DNA of 64,000 nt. Source: Rhodopseudomonas infernalis. Lineage in GTDB: Bacteria > Pseudomonadota > Alphaproteobacteria > Rhizobiales > Xanthobacteraceae. Of this stretch, positions 18,624-27,936 are shown piece after piece (position 1 is the stretch's first letter; each line of letters starts with the position of its first letter). Made by a program: the position numbers and the translations under genes. The DNA lies in contig NZ_JAJNAL010000001.1 in the NCBI RefSeq assembly GCF_022271405.1, positions 248,001 through 312,000 on the forward strand. Reading direction: 5' to 3'. The notes beneath the pieces were generated by a model, which saw only the letters and a program-made list of their open reading frames with translations, ran no database searches and had not been told where the DNA came from.

Positions 18624-19001
18624 TCAGATCAGGGCCGGAGGTCCGCGTGGCTGGTGATCGCGGGACTGGGTGAAGGCGACGAACGGCGTGTCGCGCGGCG
18701 GATCATAGGCCGTCCCGAACGCGAGACGAATAGCGACCGCAGGTGCCACCGGCGGCGGCGCGGCACCGACATGGTGGCCGATACACAAAGGACAATGGGC
18801 GGGCGCGGTCTTGGCCTTACCGGAGTCCTCGGGCGACGTTGCGTCACCGCTCGGCAGACAGAGTTCGTGGCCGGCCTGGAGCTGCGCAGGCGACTGAGCC
18901 GCAAGCAGCGCGCTGGTGAGCAGCACGTTCAGCACAAGCGCATACACGGCCGCCCAAGCGGCGCTCCATGCGATTCTACGCTTACGTGCGAAATGGCTCA
19001 C
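18624..19001 (-). CDS. DUF2946 protein
   Basis: About 125 residues from GTG 19001, which follows a GGGGGA site; GTG 19016 is an alternative. A hydrophobic N-terminal segment (AWAAVYALVLNVLLTSALLAA) is a signal or anchor. The mature part has the diagnostic HCPLCIGHH motif and a C-terminal RGPPALI ending, both typical of DUF2946. Genes of this family are often found beside TonB receptors and copper-related loci, and the Cys/His motif could bind metal, but the function is unproven. It probably leads an operon with the two TonB receptors. Confidence 0.8.
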   Translation of the reverse strand: MSHFARKRRIAWSAAWAAVYALVLNVLLTSALLAAQSPAQLQAGHELCLPSGDATSPEDSGKAKTAPAHCPLCIGHHVGAAPPPVAPAVAIRLAFGTAYDPPRDTPFVAFTQSRDHQPRGPPALI

Positions 19002-19328
19002 AAAGTATTCCCCCACCTTTTGCTATCACAGTGCAGGCGCGAGTCAATTTCGTTAGCGATCCGTAAACCACCGGACACTTGGACGATGAGTTGGGCCTAT
19101 GCGTCCACACCGTGCGCCAGACCCGCGCCTTACCGGCCGCGATGACCGCTCTGGCAGCTGCGCGCCGCGGCCCGGACTGCCGGCGATCCGGTGGGCAAAT
19201 GAGGCAGGCCGCCACACAGGTTGCCAAGATATTGCCGCGGGCCGGCGAAGATTTCTCACGTTTTGGCCCCGCTGACGCCATTGCCGCAGGGACATTTTAC
19301 CCTCGGGCTGGCAGATGGGGAGATTGCC
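19002..19328. other. Divergent intergenic region
   Basis: It lies upstream of both the DUF2946-TonB operon and the Ala/Pro-rich gene. No riboswitch (no cobalamin box), Fur-like box or gene could be supported. Confidence 0.5.
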
Positions 19329-20054
19329 ATGACATACACAGCCAGCGGGCGCTTGGCTCTGATCATTGCGGCCGGGATGTTCGCCTGCCTGCTTGGACCT
19401 TTACAGCCGGCGCCGGCCAGTGCCGCTCCGGAGGGGAACGCGGCACAGCAGACCGCGCCGCCGACCGCCAAGAAGAAGGTTGCGCGCTCGCACGCCAAGC
19501 ACGTCAAGAAAAAGGCCGCGCCTGCCAAGCCGGCGAAGCCGACCGCCGAAAATTCCGGCAATGACGTCAAAGCCAAGGATCAGAGCAAGCTCGCCATCAT
19601 GCCGCTGCCTCAGGCCACGCCGCAGGACGAGGCTCAGGCTGCTGCAGATTCGCCGGCGTCGGCCGCTCTGCCCCCGACGATTGCCAATGCCAATGCCCAG
19701 TTCCCTGAAGTGGCGGCCGCCGATGGCGCAACCTTGGGCGCAGCGCCCGCGGCGTCTCACCCTGCCGGCTCCGACGCCGCCGCGAAGCCCGCTGCCGATG
19801 TCACGGTCATGGCCCCTGACGAGGTGAACGACCTCGATCGCGCCGCAGCGGATTCAGCGCCATCGACCACGATGGCCGCCGTCACCGCCGCGCCCACCGC
19901 GAACGCCCAACCCTCCACGACCGGCACCGCTCAACTGTCGTCGGCGTCCGGCGCTGACGGTGCCTGGGACAAGGCGTCGCTGATCGGCAAGCTCTTCATT
20001 GCGGCCGGCGGGCTGCTGACGCTGGCCTCGGCCGCGCGAATGTTCATCGCCTGA
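19329..20054 (+). CDS. Exported Ala/Pro/Lys-rich protein with C-terminal membrane helix
   Basis: 241 residues from ATG 19329, six bases after a GGGGAG site. It begins with a signal peptide ([15 protein letters not shown], cleavage near ASA), then a Lys-rich block ([22 protein letters not shown]), then about 130 residues of low-complexity Ala/Pro/Thr/Asp sequence, and ends with one hydrophobic helix ([22 protein letters not shown]). This looks like a periplasm-spanning or wall-contacting linker protein. No recognised domain. Strong composition bias makes homology calls unreliable. Confidence 0.65.
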   Translation: MTYTASGRLALIIAAGMFACLLGPLQPAPASAAPEGNAAQQTAPPTAKKKVARSHAKHVKKKAAPAKPAKPTAENSGNDVKAKDQSKLAIMPLPQATPQDEAQAAADSPASAALPPTIANANAQFPEVAAADGATLGAAPAASHPAGSDAAAKPAADVTVMAPDEVNDLDRAAADSAPSTTMAAVTAAPTANAQPSTTGTAQLSSASGADGAWDKASLIGKLFIAAGGLLTLASAARMFIA

Positions 20055-20136
20055 GATCCGCCGCCTCCCCTTGAAGCGCCTCGCGCCAGCGGGCAGATTG
20101 CCCGCGGCCGCGACCGGCCCTCAACGGGAATGCAAC

Positions 20137-20916
20137 ATGAGCACTTTTGAATTCATCATCGTCGAGCGCCAGAACGCGGTCGGCATCATCAAGCTCAACC
20201 GTCCGAAGATGCTGAACGCGCTGTCGTTCGGCGTATTCGGCGAGATCGGCGCCGCGGTCGAGGACCTGGAGGCCGACGATGCGATCGGTTGCATTCTGAT
20301 CACCGGCAGCGAGAAGGCTTTCGCCGCCGGCGCCGACATCAAGGAGATGCAGCCGAAGGGCTTCATCGACATGTTCAATGAGGATTTCACCGCGATCGGC
20401 GGTGACCGGCTGGCACGCTGCCGGAAGCCGACCATCGCGGCAGTTGCCGGCTACGCGCTCGGTGGTGGCTGCGAATTGGCCATGATGGCCGACTTCATCA
20501 TCGCGGCCGACACCGCCAAGTTCGGTCAGCCGGAGATCACCCTTGGCACCATCCCGGGCATTGGTGGTACGCAGCGACTCACTCGCGCAATCGGCAAGGC
20601 GAAAGCGATGGACCTCTGCCTCACCGGACGGATGATGGACGCGCAGGAGGCTGAACGCGCCGGTCTGGTCAGCCGCATCGTCCCCGCCGATAAGTTGATG
20701 GAAGAAGCACTCGCCGCAGCCGAAAAGATCGCGTCGATGTCACGCCCGGCCGCGGCGATGGCGAAGAACGCCGTCAACCGTGCGCTGGAGAGCACTCTGG
20801 CCGAAGGCCTTGCGGTCGAGCGCGATCTCTTCCACGCCACCTTCGCGCTGGACGATCGGGCCGAAGGCATGGCGGCGTTCATCGAGAAGCGGAAACCGAA
20901 CATCCAGAACCGCTGA
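20137..20916 (+). CDS. Enoyl-CoA hydratase
   Basis: 259 residues, the usual crotonase length. It has the CoA-binding [11 protein letters not shown] motif (oxyanion hole), then Glu113 in [11 protein letters not shown] and Glu133 in [13 protein letters not shown], the two catalytic glutamates of classical short-chain enoyl-CoA hydratase. It should hydrate trans-2-enoyl-CoA to 3-hydroxyacyl-CoA in fatty or aromatic acid beta-oxidation. The closeness to mitochondrial-type ECHS1/FadB1 sequence suggests short-chain substrates. It stands alone, about 80 bases after the Ala/Pro-rich gene. Confidence 0.93.
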   Translation: MSTFEFIIVERQNAVGIIKLNRPKMLNALSFGVFGEIGAAVEDLEADDAIGCILITGSEKAFAAGADIKEMQPKGFIDMFNEDFTAIGGDRLARCRKPTIAAVAGYALGGGCELAMMADFIIAADTAKFGQPEITLGTIPGIGGTQRLTRAIGKAKAMDLCLTGRMMDAQEAERAGLVSRIVPADKLMEEALAAAEKIASMSRPAAAMAKNAVNRALESTLAEGLAVERDLFHATFALDDRAEGMAAFIEKRKPNIQNR

Positions 20917-21118
20917 CGACGAACTGACGGATGCGGTGATCGCAAGGCGATTGCCGCATCTTGCCACGCGCCCCATCGTCGCAGCGTTGCCGCATCACCA
21001 CAGTGGACCGGCCAATCATCCACAGTTCCGGCAGGATGGTTTGCCTCTCGCGGCACCGCGTTCTAAACATGCGAGGGCATCGGCGGGGGCGCAGATATCC
21101 AGATCACAGCGGGACCGA

Positions 21119-22537
21119 ATGGACGAGTACGCCCAGATCAACGGTGGTGGAGATTACCCGCGCATGGCGCGACGGAGCTTCTACGTCGCGACGGCCGTCG
21201 CCCTTCTGCTGATCACTCCAGCAAGCGCCGAGAGCCTCACTGACGCGCTTGCCAAAGCCTATCAGACTAATCCCCAGTTGAACGCCGAGCGCGCGCGGCA
21301 GCGCGCCACTGACGAGAACGTGCCGGCGCAATTGTCGGGCTACCGGCCGCAGATCATCGCCAGCCTCGGTGCCGGCATGCAGGCGATCCGCAATCTGCTG
21401 CCGGACAACACTGTCCAGACCGCCAATTTGAAGCCGTGGACGATCGGCGTCACCGTGACGCAAACGTTGTTCAACGGCTTCCGCACCGCCAACAGCGTTC
21501 GCGTTGCCGAGCTTCAGGTGAAGTCCGGCCGCGAAGCGCTGCGCAATGTCGGACAGGGCGTGCTGCTCGACGCGGTCACCGCCTATACCAACGTGCTGGC
21601 CAACCAGGCTCTCGTGGCGGCGCAAAAGGCCAACGTCGACTTCCTCAGCCAGACGCTGGACATCACCAACAAGCGGCTCAACGCCGGCGACGTCACGCCG
21701 ACCGACACCGCCCAGGCCGAAGCGCGGCTCAGTCGCGGTCGCGCCGATCTCAATGCCGCAGAGGTCAATCTTGCGGTCAGCCAGGCCACCTATGCTGAAG
21801 TCATCGGCAACACGCCGTCGCGGCTGGGACCCGCCTCGCCCGTCGACCGTCTGCTGCCGCGCAGCCGAGAGGATGCGATGTCGCTGGCGATGCAAGGCAA
21901 TCCTGCCGTGCTGGCGGCCAGCTACGACGTCGACGTCGCCACCACGACCATCAAGGTCGCCGAGGGCGCGCTGCTGCCGACCGTCACCTTGCAGGGCAGC
22001 GCCAGCCGCAGCCGCGGGACCGACCAAACGCTCGGCAGCGCCGGCACCGATCAGGCTTCGATCCTCGGCCAGATCAACGCGCCGATCTATGACGGCGGTC
22101 TCGCCGCTGCTCAGACCCGGCAGTCGAAGGAAATCGCCGCGCAGAGCCGGCTGGTGCTCGATCAGGTCCGCAATCAGTCGCGCACCGCGGCGATCGCCGC
22201 CTGGGTCAGCAACGAGGGCGCCAAGATCGCCGTCAGCGCCTCGGAGGCGGAAGTGCGGGCCGCCGAAATCGCGCTCAAGGGCGTCAGCCGCGAGGCCCAG
22301 GGCGGCCAGCGCACCACCGTCGACGTGCTCAACTCGCAGCAGGACCTCATCCAGGCGCGGGCCCGTCTGATCGGCGCCCAGCGCGACCGCGTGGTCGCCT
22401 CCTACACACTACTCAGCGCCATCGGCCGCCTCGACGTGCAGACGCTCGGGCTCAACACGCCGGACTACCTGCCCGAGGTTCACTATCACCAGGTGCGCGA
22501 CGCATGGCACGGACTGCGTACGCCGTCGGGGCAGTAA
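21119..22537 (+). CDS. TolC-family outer membrane efflux protein
   Basis: 472 residues from ATG 21119 (weak GGGA site); ATG 21164 (MARRSFYVATAVALLL) is an alternative start directly at the signal peptide. After cleavage near ASAE it has SLTDALAKAYQTNPQLNAERARQRATDENVP, the typical start of a TolC protomer, and two internal repeats (second around SLAMQGNPAVLAASYDVDVATT). It forms the outer-membrane channel for type I secretion or RND efflux. No inner-membrane partner is in the same direction; the RND-adaptor pair lies downstream on the other strand, so it may be a housekeeping TolC. Confidence 0.92.
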   Translation: MDEYAQINGGGDYPRMARRSFYVATAVALLLITPASAESLTDALAKAYQTNPQLNAERARQRATDENVPAQLSGYRPQIIASLGAGMQAIRNLLPDNTVQTANLKPWTIGVTVTQTLFNGFRTANSVRVAELQVKSGREALRNVGQGVLLDAVTAYTNVLANQALVAAQKANVDFLSQTLDITNKRLNAGDVTPTDTAQAEARLSRGRADLNAAEVNLAVSQATYAEVIGNTPSRLGPASPVDRLLPRSREDAMSLAMQGNPAVLAASYDVDVATTTIKVAEGALLPTVTLQGSASRSRGTDQTLGSAGTDQASILGQINAPIYDGGLAAAQTRQSKEIAAQSRLVLDQVRNQSRTAAIAAWVSNEGAKIAVSASEAEVRAAEIALKGVSREAQGGQRTTVDVLNSQQDLIQARARLIGAQRDRVVASYTLLSAIGRLDVQTLGLNTPDYLPEVHYHQVRDAWHGLRTPSGQ

Positions 22538-22592
22538 TCTCGGCAACGCTGCGAGAACGGCGGCCGAACTCGTACAATCCCGCGTCGATCCA

Positions 22593-22618
22593 CACGATCG
22601 ATCAACACGATCGATCAA
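22593..22618. repeat. Two tandem 13-bp units
   Basis: CACGATCGATCAA occurs twice in direct succession between the TolC-family gene and the convergent small gene, whose stop codon lies within the second unit. Confidence 0.8.
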
Positions 22619-22935
22619 CACGCCTTGGCGTGATTGCGGGCCGGCATGCCGGCAGGCGCGCGACCTAACGGGTCGGACGGGGACTGCACTGCACCGCGGG
22701 CGCTCTGCGTCCGGCTCTGGCCCGGCGGAAAGGTCGGACCATGGGTGACTGTCGCGGCTTCGACCCGGTCACCGAGAGCCCTGCCGGTTTCGGCGCAGAT
22801 GAAATGCTGCTGCGAGCAGGCCAGGCAGAACACGGGCTCGTAGGTCAGCCGATCTCCGCCCGCCGAGTCGTCGGCCAGCCAGGTCTGAGCCATCAGACCG
22901 CTTTGCGGACATCGATATACCAGAAGCCTAGCCAT
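22615..22935 (-). CDS. Small Cys-containing protein, possibly metal-binding
   Basis: 106 residues from ATG 22935; the longer frame to 23049 is not needed. The conserved part is residues 1-60: YRCPQSGLMAQTWLADD, then FCLACSQQHFICAETG. The Cys-Pro, Cys-x2-Cys and following His/Cys suggest a small zinc-ribbon-like fold. This N-terminal unit resembles a short protein family seen many times in Bradyrhizobium and Rhodopseudomonas genomes, recalled without a family name. The C-terminal 45 residues are low complexity and may be poorly conserved. Function unknown. Confidence 0.65.
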   Translation of the reverse strand: MARLLVYRCPQSGLMAQTWLADDSAGGDRLTYEPVFCLACSQQHFICAETGRALGDRVEAATVTHGPTFPPGQSRTQSARGAVQSPSDPLGRAPAGMPARNHAKAC

Positions 22936-23123
22936 AATCGCATGCTGACACGGCGTTCGCGCATGACGCTTGACGCAAGTCAATCGGCCGATGCGTACAA
23001 TTGACGCGATCGCCGTCGGCGCGAATGTCATCGCGCTGCAACATAGCATTTCCTACTGTCTTGCAGGTGTTTTTGGAAATGCTAGTTGCGAATCTTCGTA
23101 GAACTACGCGAGCCCTTAAGTAA

Positions 23124-26100
23124 TCATCCCAGGCGACGGCGGGAGAAATACGAGATGAGAACCGGCAGGGTGATCAGAATCACGCCGGGCGCCAGCATCA
23201 TCCCCGTAACAACGACGATCGCGAGCGGCTTCTGCACCTGCGAGCCGATGCCGTGCGATACAGCCGCGGGTAACAGGCCGACACCGGCGATCACGCAGGT
23301 CATCAGTACCGGTCGCAATTGCAATTCGCCCGTCCGGATCACCGCTCTGATCCGGTCGAAGCCCTGATCGATGAGCTGATTGTACTGTGACAGAATGATG
23401 ATGCCGTCCATGACGGCAATTCCAAACAGCGCGATGAAGCCGATCGCCGCCGAGACGCTGAATGGGATGCCAGTCACCAGCAGTCCCATCACGCCGCCGA
23501 AAATCGCCATCGGGATCACGCTCATCGCCAACAAGGTGTCGGCGAACGATCCGAAATTGAAGAACAGCAGGACGCCAATCAACAGCAAGCTGATCGGCAC
23601 CACAATCGACAAGCGCTTGATGGCATCCTGCAGATTGCCGAATTCGCCGACCCACTCGGCCCGCGAGCCCGGCGGCAGGTGCACCTGCTCGGCGACCTTC
23701 TGCTGCGCTTCCTGGATCGCGCTGCCGAGGTCGCGTTCGCGCACCGAAAATTTGATCGGCAGATAGCGCTCCTGCTGCTCGCGATAGATATAGGCCGCGC
23801 CCGAGACGAGCTGGATCGAAGCGACCTCGCTGAGCGGAATCTGGGTGATGCCGTTCGGGCCCTGCACGCCGATCCGCAGATTGTGGATCGCCTCCGCGCT
23901 CTTGCGATACTCCGGCGCCAGCCGAATGATGATCGGAAAGTGCCGGTCGCTGCCCGGCTCGTAGAGGTCGCCTGCGCTGTCGCCGCCGATCGCCACGCGG
24001 ATCGTCGAATTGATGTCGCCGGGCGTCAGGCCGTAGCGCGCGGCGCGGGCGCGGTCGACGTCGATCTGGATCGTCGGCTGGCCGAGCGAGGTGAACACCG
24101 CGAGGTCCTGCACGCCCTGCACCGTCGCCAGCACGGCCTTGATCTTGTTGGCGGTTTCGGTGAGCGCCTGCAGATCGTTGCCGAACAGCTTGATCGAATT
24201 CTCGCCCTTCACGCCGGACACCGCTTCCGAGACGTTGTCCTGCAGATATTGCGAGAAGTTGAACTCGACGCCGGGAAATTTCTCCTGCAGCTGCTTCAGC
24301 ATCCGCGCGGTGAGATCGTCCTTGTCCTTGACGCCGGGCCATTGCGAGACTGGCTTCAGCGGCGCGAAGAATTCGGCGTTGAACAGGCCGGCTGCGTCGG
24401 TGCCGTCGTCGGGCCGGCCATGCTGCGACACCACCGATTCCACCTCTGGGAAGCTCTGGATCAGCTTGCGCATCTGGTTGACGTAGGTGTTGCCCTCCGT
24501 CAGCGAGATCGTCGGCGGCAGCGTCGCACGTACCCAGAGGTTGCCCTCTTCCAGCTTGGGCAGAAATTCCAGGCCGAGGAAGCGCGTCGCCACCACGGTC
24601 ATCAGCACGAGCCCAACGGCCCCGGCCATCACCAGCCGGCGATTGGCCACGGCCCAGCCGAGCAACGGCATGTACAGCCGATGCAGCCAGCGCATCAGGA
24701 AAGTCTCGGTCTCCTGCACGTGCGACGGCAGGATGATGGCGGACAGCGCGGGCGTCACCGTGAAGGTCGCCAGCAGGCCGCCGGCGAGCGCATACGCATA
24801 GGTCCGCGCCATCGGGCCGAAGATGTTGCCCTCGACGCCGGACAGCGTGAACAGCGGCAGGAACGCCGCGATGATGATCGCCGCGGCGAAGAAGATCGAA
24901 CGCGACACGTCGGCGGACGCCGACAGGATCGCGTGGCTCTTCATCCCCATTATTGTTTCGGGCGAGATCTGGCTCCGCTCTTCGGGCGAAAGGGCGGTGG
25001 TGTGCGACAATCGCCTGAAGATCGCCTCGACCATGATCACGGTGGCGTCGACGATCAGGCCGAAATCGATTGCACCGACCGACAGGAGGTTGGCGGACTC
25101 GCCACGCAACACCAGGATGATCACGGCGAAGAACAGCGCGAACGGAATCGTTGCGCCGACGATCAGCGCGCTGCGCAGATTGCCGAGAAACACCCACTGC
25201 AGAAAGACGATCAGCAGGATGCCGACCACCATGTTGTGCAGCACCGTGTGGGTCGTGGTGTCGATCAGGTCTTTGCGGTCGTAGATACGTTCGATCCGCA
25301 CGCCAGGGGGCAGCACGCCGGACGCGTTGATCGCGTGCACGGTCTGCTCGACTCGCGCGATGGTGGGCGAGCTCTTCTCGCCGCGCCGCATCAGTACGAT
25401 GCCCTGAACGATGTCGTCGTCGCCGTTCATGCCGGCGATGCCGAGCCGAGGCTTTTCGCCGACACTCACAGTGGCGATGTCCTTGACCAAAACGGGGTTG
25501 CCGTTGCTCGAGGTCACCATCGTGTTGGCGAGATCGTCGATCGAGCGGATCAGGCCGACGCCGCGCACCACCGCGGACTGTGCGCCGATGTCGACGGTGT
25601 TGCCGCCGACGTTGATGTTGGAATTGGAGACTGCCTGCAGCACCTGCGGCAACGTCAGGCCGTTCGCGACAAGCTTGTTGAAATCGACCTGGACCTCGTA
25701 GGTCTTGGTCTTGCCGCCCCAGCCTGTGACGTCGATGACGCCCGGCACCGCGCGGAAGCGGCGCTGCAGCACCCAATCCTGCAAGGTCTTGAGATCGAGG
25801 ACGCTGTAGCCCGGCGGGCCGACCAGCCGATAGCGGAAGATCTCACCGATCGGGCTCAGCGGCGAGATGCCCGGCTGCGCATTGCCCGGCAGCGGCGGCA
25901 GCTGCGACAGCCGGTTGAGCACCTGCTGCAACGCTTCGTCGTAGGTGTAGTCGAACGAGAACTGCAGTTTGACGTCGGACAGGCCGTACAGCGAGATGGT
26001 GCGGATCGTCTTCAGGTTCTTGATGCCGGCGACCTGCGTCTCGATCGGAATCGTGATGTAACGCTCGATCTCCTCGGCCGAGAGCCCGGGGCTCTGGGTC

Positions 26101-26246
26101 ACGATGTCGACCATCGGCGGCGTCGGATCGGGATAGGCTTCGATGTTGAGCTGATTGAAAGCGATGACGCCACCGGCCATCACCAGCACGAACATCAGCA
26201 CCATCAGATAGCGACGGTTGACGGCAAGAGCGACGAGGCGACCCAT
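23124..26246 (-). CDS. Heavy-metal efflux RND transporter (CzcA/CusA family)
   Basis: 1040 residues, full length for an RND pump. It opens MGRLVALAVNRRYLMVLMF with TM1, then a periplasmic loop with the heavy-metal-RND hallmark DPTPPMVDIVTQSPGLSAEEIERYITIPIE. TM4 contains VGAIDFGLIVDATVIMVEA, keeping the two aspartates and the glutamate of the proton-relay motif of metal exporters, although the usual DGAV is DATV here. A second periplasmic loop and six further helices complete the pump. It should take cations from periplasm or cytoplasm via the adaptor encoded upstream. The metal (Co/Zn/Cd/Ni against Cu/Ag) cannot be fixed from the motif. Confidence 0.93.
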   Translation of the reverse strand: MGRLVALAVNRRYLMVLMFVLVMAGGVIAFNQLNIEAYPDPTPPMVDIVTQSPGLSAEEIERYITIPIETQVAGIKNLKTIRTISLYGLSDVKLQFSFDYTYDEALQQVLNRLSQLPPLPGNAQPGISPLSPIGEIFRYRLVGPPGYSVLDLKTLQDWVLQRRFRAVPGVIDVTGWGGKTKTYEVQVDFNKLVANGLTLPQVLQAVSNSNINVGGNTVDIGAQSAVVRGVGLIRSIDDLANTMVTSSNGNPVLVKDIATVSVGEKPRLGIAGMNGDDDIVQGIVLMRRGEKSSPTIARVEQTVHAINASGVLPPGVRIERIYDRKDLIDTTTHTVLHNMVVGILLIVFLQWVFLGNLRSALIVGATIPFALFFAVIILVLRGESANLLSVGAIDFGLIVDATVIMVEAIFRRLSHTTALSPEERSQISPETIMGMKSHAILSASADVSRSIFFAAAIIIAAFLPLFTLSGVEGNIFGPMARTYAYALAGGLLATFTVTPALSAIILPSHVQETETFLMRWLHRLYMPLLGWAVANRRLVMAGAVGLVLMTVVATRFLGLEFLPKLEEGNLWVRATLPPTISLTEGNTYVNQMRKLIQSFPEVESVVSQHGRPDDGTDAAGLFNAEFFAPLKPVSQWPGVKDKDDLTARMLKQLQEKFPGVEFNFSQYLQDNVSEAVSGVKGENSIKLFGNDLQALTETANKIKAVLATVQGVQDLAVFTSLGQPTIQIDVDRARAARYGLTPGDINSTIRVAIGGDSAGDLYEPGSDRHFPIIIRLAPEYRKSAEAIHNLRIGVQGPNGITQIPLSEVASIQLVSGAAYIYREQQERYLPIKFSVRERDLGSAIQEAQQKVAEQVHLPPGSRAEWVGEFGNLQDAIKRLSIVVPISLLLIGVLLFFNFGSFADTLLAMSVIPMAIFGGVMGLLVTGIPFSVSAAIGFIALFGIAVMDGIIILSQYNQLIDQGFDRIRAVIRTGELQLRPVLMTCVIAGVGLLPAAVSHGIGSQVQKPLAIVVVTGMMLAPGVILITLPVLISYFSRRRLG

Positions 26247-26445
26247 CCGGATCGAACCTTTCAGGCAGGCGGGCGGCGGGAGCCGCGATCAGGCGTCCGT
26301 TGTGTTCTCTCCACCATCGTTCCGCGCCGTCAAATGAACTCTGCGACAGGTTGCGCGGAGCCCGATCTTCGCGAGCGGGATGCGGCCGGACGAAAGCTGG
26401 AGGGAAATAAGGAAGGAGCGGCGCGCACCGCGATGTCTGACAGCG

Positions 26446-27687
26446 TCAGCCGGTGGCGGCGCGGTCGATAAAGAGGCTACCCTTGGTGACGATCTTCTCG
26501 CCGGGCTTCAGGTTGCCGATGACTTCGACCAGATTGCCTGCGGTCAGGCCGGGCTTGATCGTGCGCAATTCGATCGAGCGATCGTCGCGTGCGACCCAGA
26601 CGCGAACCTGATCGCCTTCATAGATCAGCGCCGTTCGCGGAACACCGACCGCCGGATGGTCGGACGCCGAGTAGATCGTGACGTTGGCGAACATTTCCGG
26701 CTTCAGCGCGCCGTCCGGATTGTCCAGCGTGGCGCGGACCATCAACCGGCGCGTATTCGGATCGATCGCAGTGGCGACGTAATTGACCCGCGCCGTCAAC
26801 GTGCGGTTCGGCAGCGCCAGCACTTTGAAGCTGACGTCCTGCCCGATCTCGACCGCGGCGGCTTCGGATTCGCGAACGAAGGCGGTGAGCCAGACAGTCG
26901 ACAAATCGCCGATCACGAACACCGGATCGCTGGCGCCGGCGTTGACGTATTGTCCTGGACCGATCTTGCGCTGAACCACGGTGCCGGCAATCGGCGCGTA
27001 GATCGTGGTCTCGGGATTGATCTTGCCCTTGTCCTGAAATGCCGCGATCGCCGCCTCGGTGAGGCCGAGGATGCGCAGGCGGTTTCGCGCGGCCTCGAGT
27101 GCGGTGGTGGCAGATTGCATGTCGTTCTGCGCGCCGATCAGCGTCGTCTGCGCCTGCTGGTAGTCCTTCAGCGGCACCGCCTTGCCTTCAAACAGATCGC
27201 GCGCGCGCTTGTCCTGCAGCTGTGCGAGTTCGAGCTGCGATTTGGCTTTGTTGAGTGCGGTCGAAGCGACGATGAAATCGTTCTGCGCCTGCACCGTGTC
27301 GGGCGCCTCGATGGTGAACAGCGGCTGACCCTGCTGGACGTGATCGCCTGCGCGAGCCAGCAGTTTAGTCACCCGGCCCGCGTAGGGCGAGAACACCGGG
27401 GTCGAGCGGTCTTCGTCGATCGCGATCTTGCCTTCGGTGACGTGCTCGGCACGGAAGCTGAAATCGCTCACCGGCTCGATCGTCAGGCTGGCCCATTCCG
27501 ACGCGCTCGGCGTGTAGCGATCGGCGCTGCGGCGCGATTGGCTGGAGATTTCCGAATGAACCTCCGGAGTCGTGAAACTCTGGACCAGAGCCGTGCCAGC
27601 CACGGCGCCGCCGGCCACCACGCAACCGGCGACCACCAGCCACTTGCGCGGCATCATACGCAGACGTTGAGATAATTCGTTCAGCAT
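26446..27687 (-). CDS. RND efflux periplasmic adaptor (CzcB/CusB-like)
   Basis: 413 residues from ATG 27687; the longer frame to 27897 has no adaptor-like sequence. An N-terminal anchor (WLVVAGCVVAGGAVAGTALVQ) is followed by beta-barrel, lipoyl (VFSPYAGRVTKLLARAGDHVQQGQPLF; TIYAPIAGTVVQRKIGPGQYV) and helical hairpin (about residues 165-235) domains. It bridges the RND pump to an outer-membrane channel. It is 200 bases upstream of the pump gene, an unusually wide gap for such a pair but without an intervening gene. No N-terminal His-rich metal segment as in CzcB is seen. Confidence 0.92.
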   Translation of the reverse strand: MLNELSQRLRMMPRKWLVVAGCVVAGGAVAGTALVQSFTTPEVHSEISSQSRRSADRYTPSASEWASLTIEPVSDFSFRAEHVTEGKIAIDEDRSTPVFSPYAGRVTKLLARAGDHVQQGQPLFTIEAPDTVQAQNDFIVASTALNKAKSQLELAQLQDKRARDLFEGKAVPLKDYQQAQTTLIGAQNDMQSATTALEAARNRLRILGLTEAAIAAFQDKGKINPETTIYAPIAGTVVQRKIGPGQYVNAGASDPVFVIGDLSTVWLTAFVRESEAAAVEIGQDVSFKVLALPNRTLTARVNYVATAIDPNTRRLMVRATLDNPDGALKPEMFANVTIYSASDHPAVGVPRTALIYEGDQVRVWVARDDRSIELRTIKPGLTAGNLVEVIGNLKPGEKIVTKGSLFIDRAATG

Positions 27688-27936
27688 GGCCCAGCTCGAG
27701 ATCCGGCTTGATCGCCGTTTTGCCTCCCGGCGGCTCATAATGCCGAGTTCATGTGACACGCCAACTAAAAAGCGTGAAAGATGAAATATCCGGCAACCGC
27801 AGCGCACCATCCTGGCAGACCATGCCCGGATGAACGTTCGTAGCGATCGGAACCTGAACGACGGATTAACCGGGTCAGTTTCCCCGTTAACGTTCATGGG
27901 GCGTCCTTCTCCACAGGTGAAAGGTCGGGAACGCGC

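Noticed and set aside
19002-19328. Cobalamin riboswitch or Fur box for the TonB operon
   Set aside because: No B12-box-like sequence and no AT-rich Fur-like palindrome was found.
23679-26471. A 930-codon open frame on the plus strand opposite the RND pump gene
   Set aside because: It is a GC-rich mirror frame; its product is low-complexity Arg/His/Asp-rich sequence with no motifs, while the minus strand encodes a full RND transporter.
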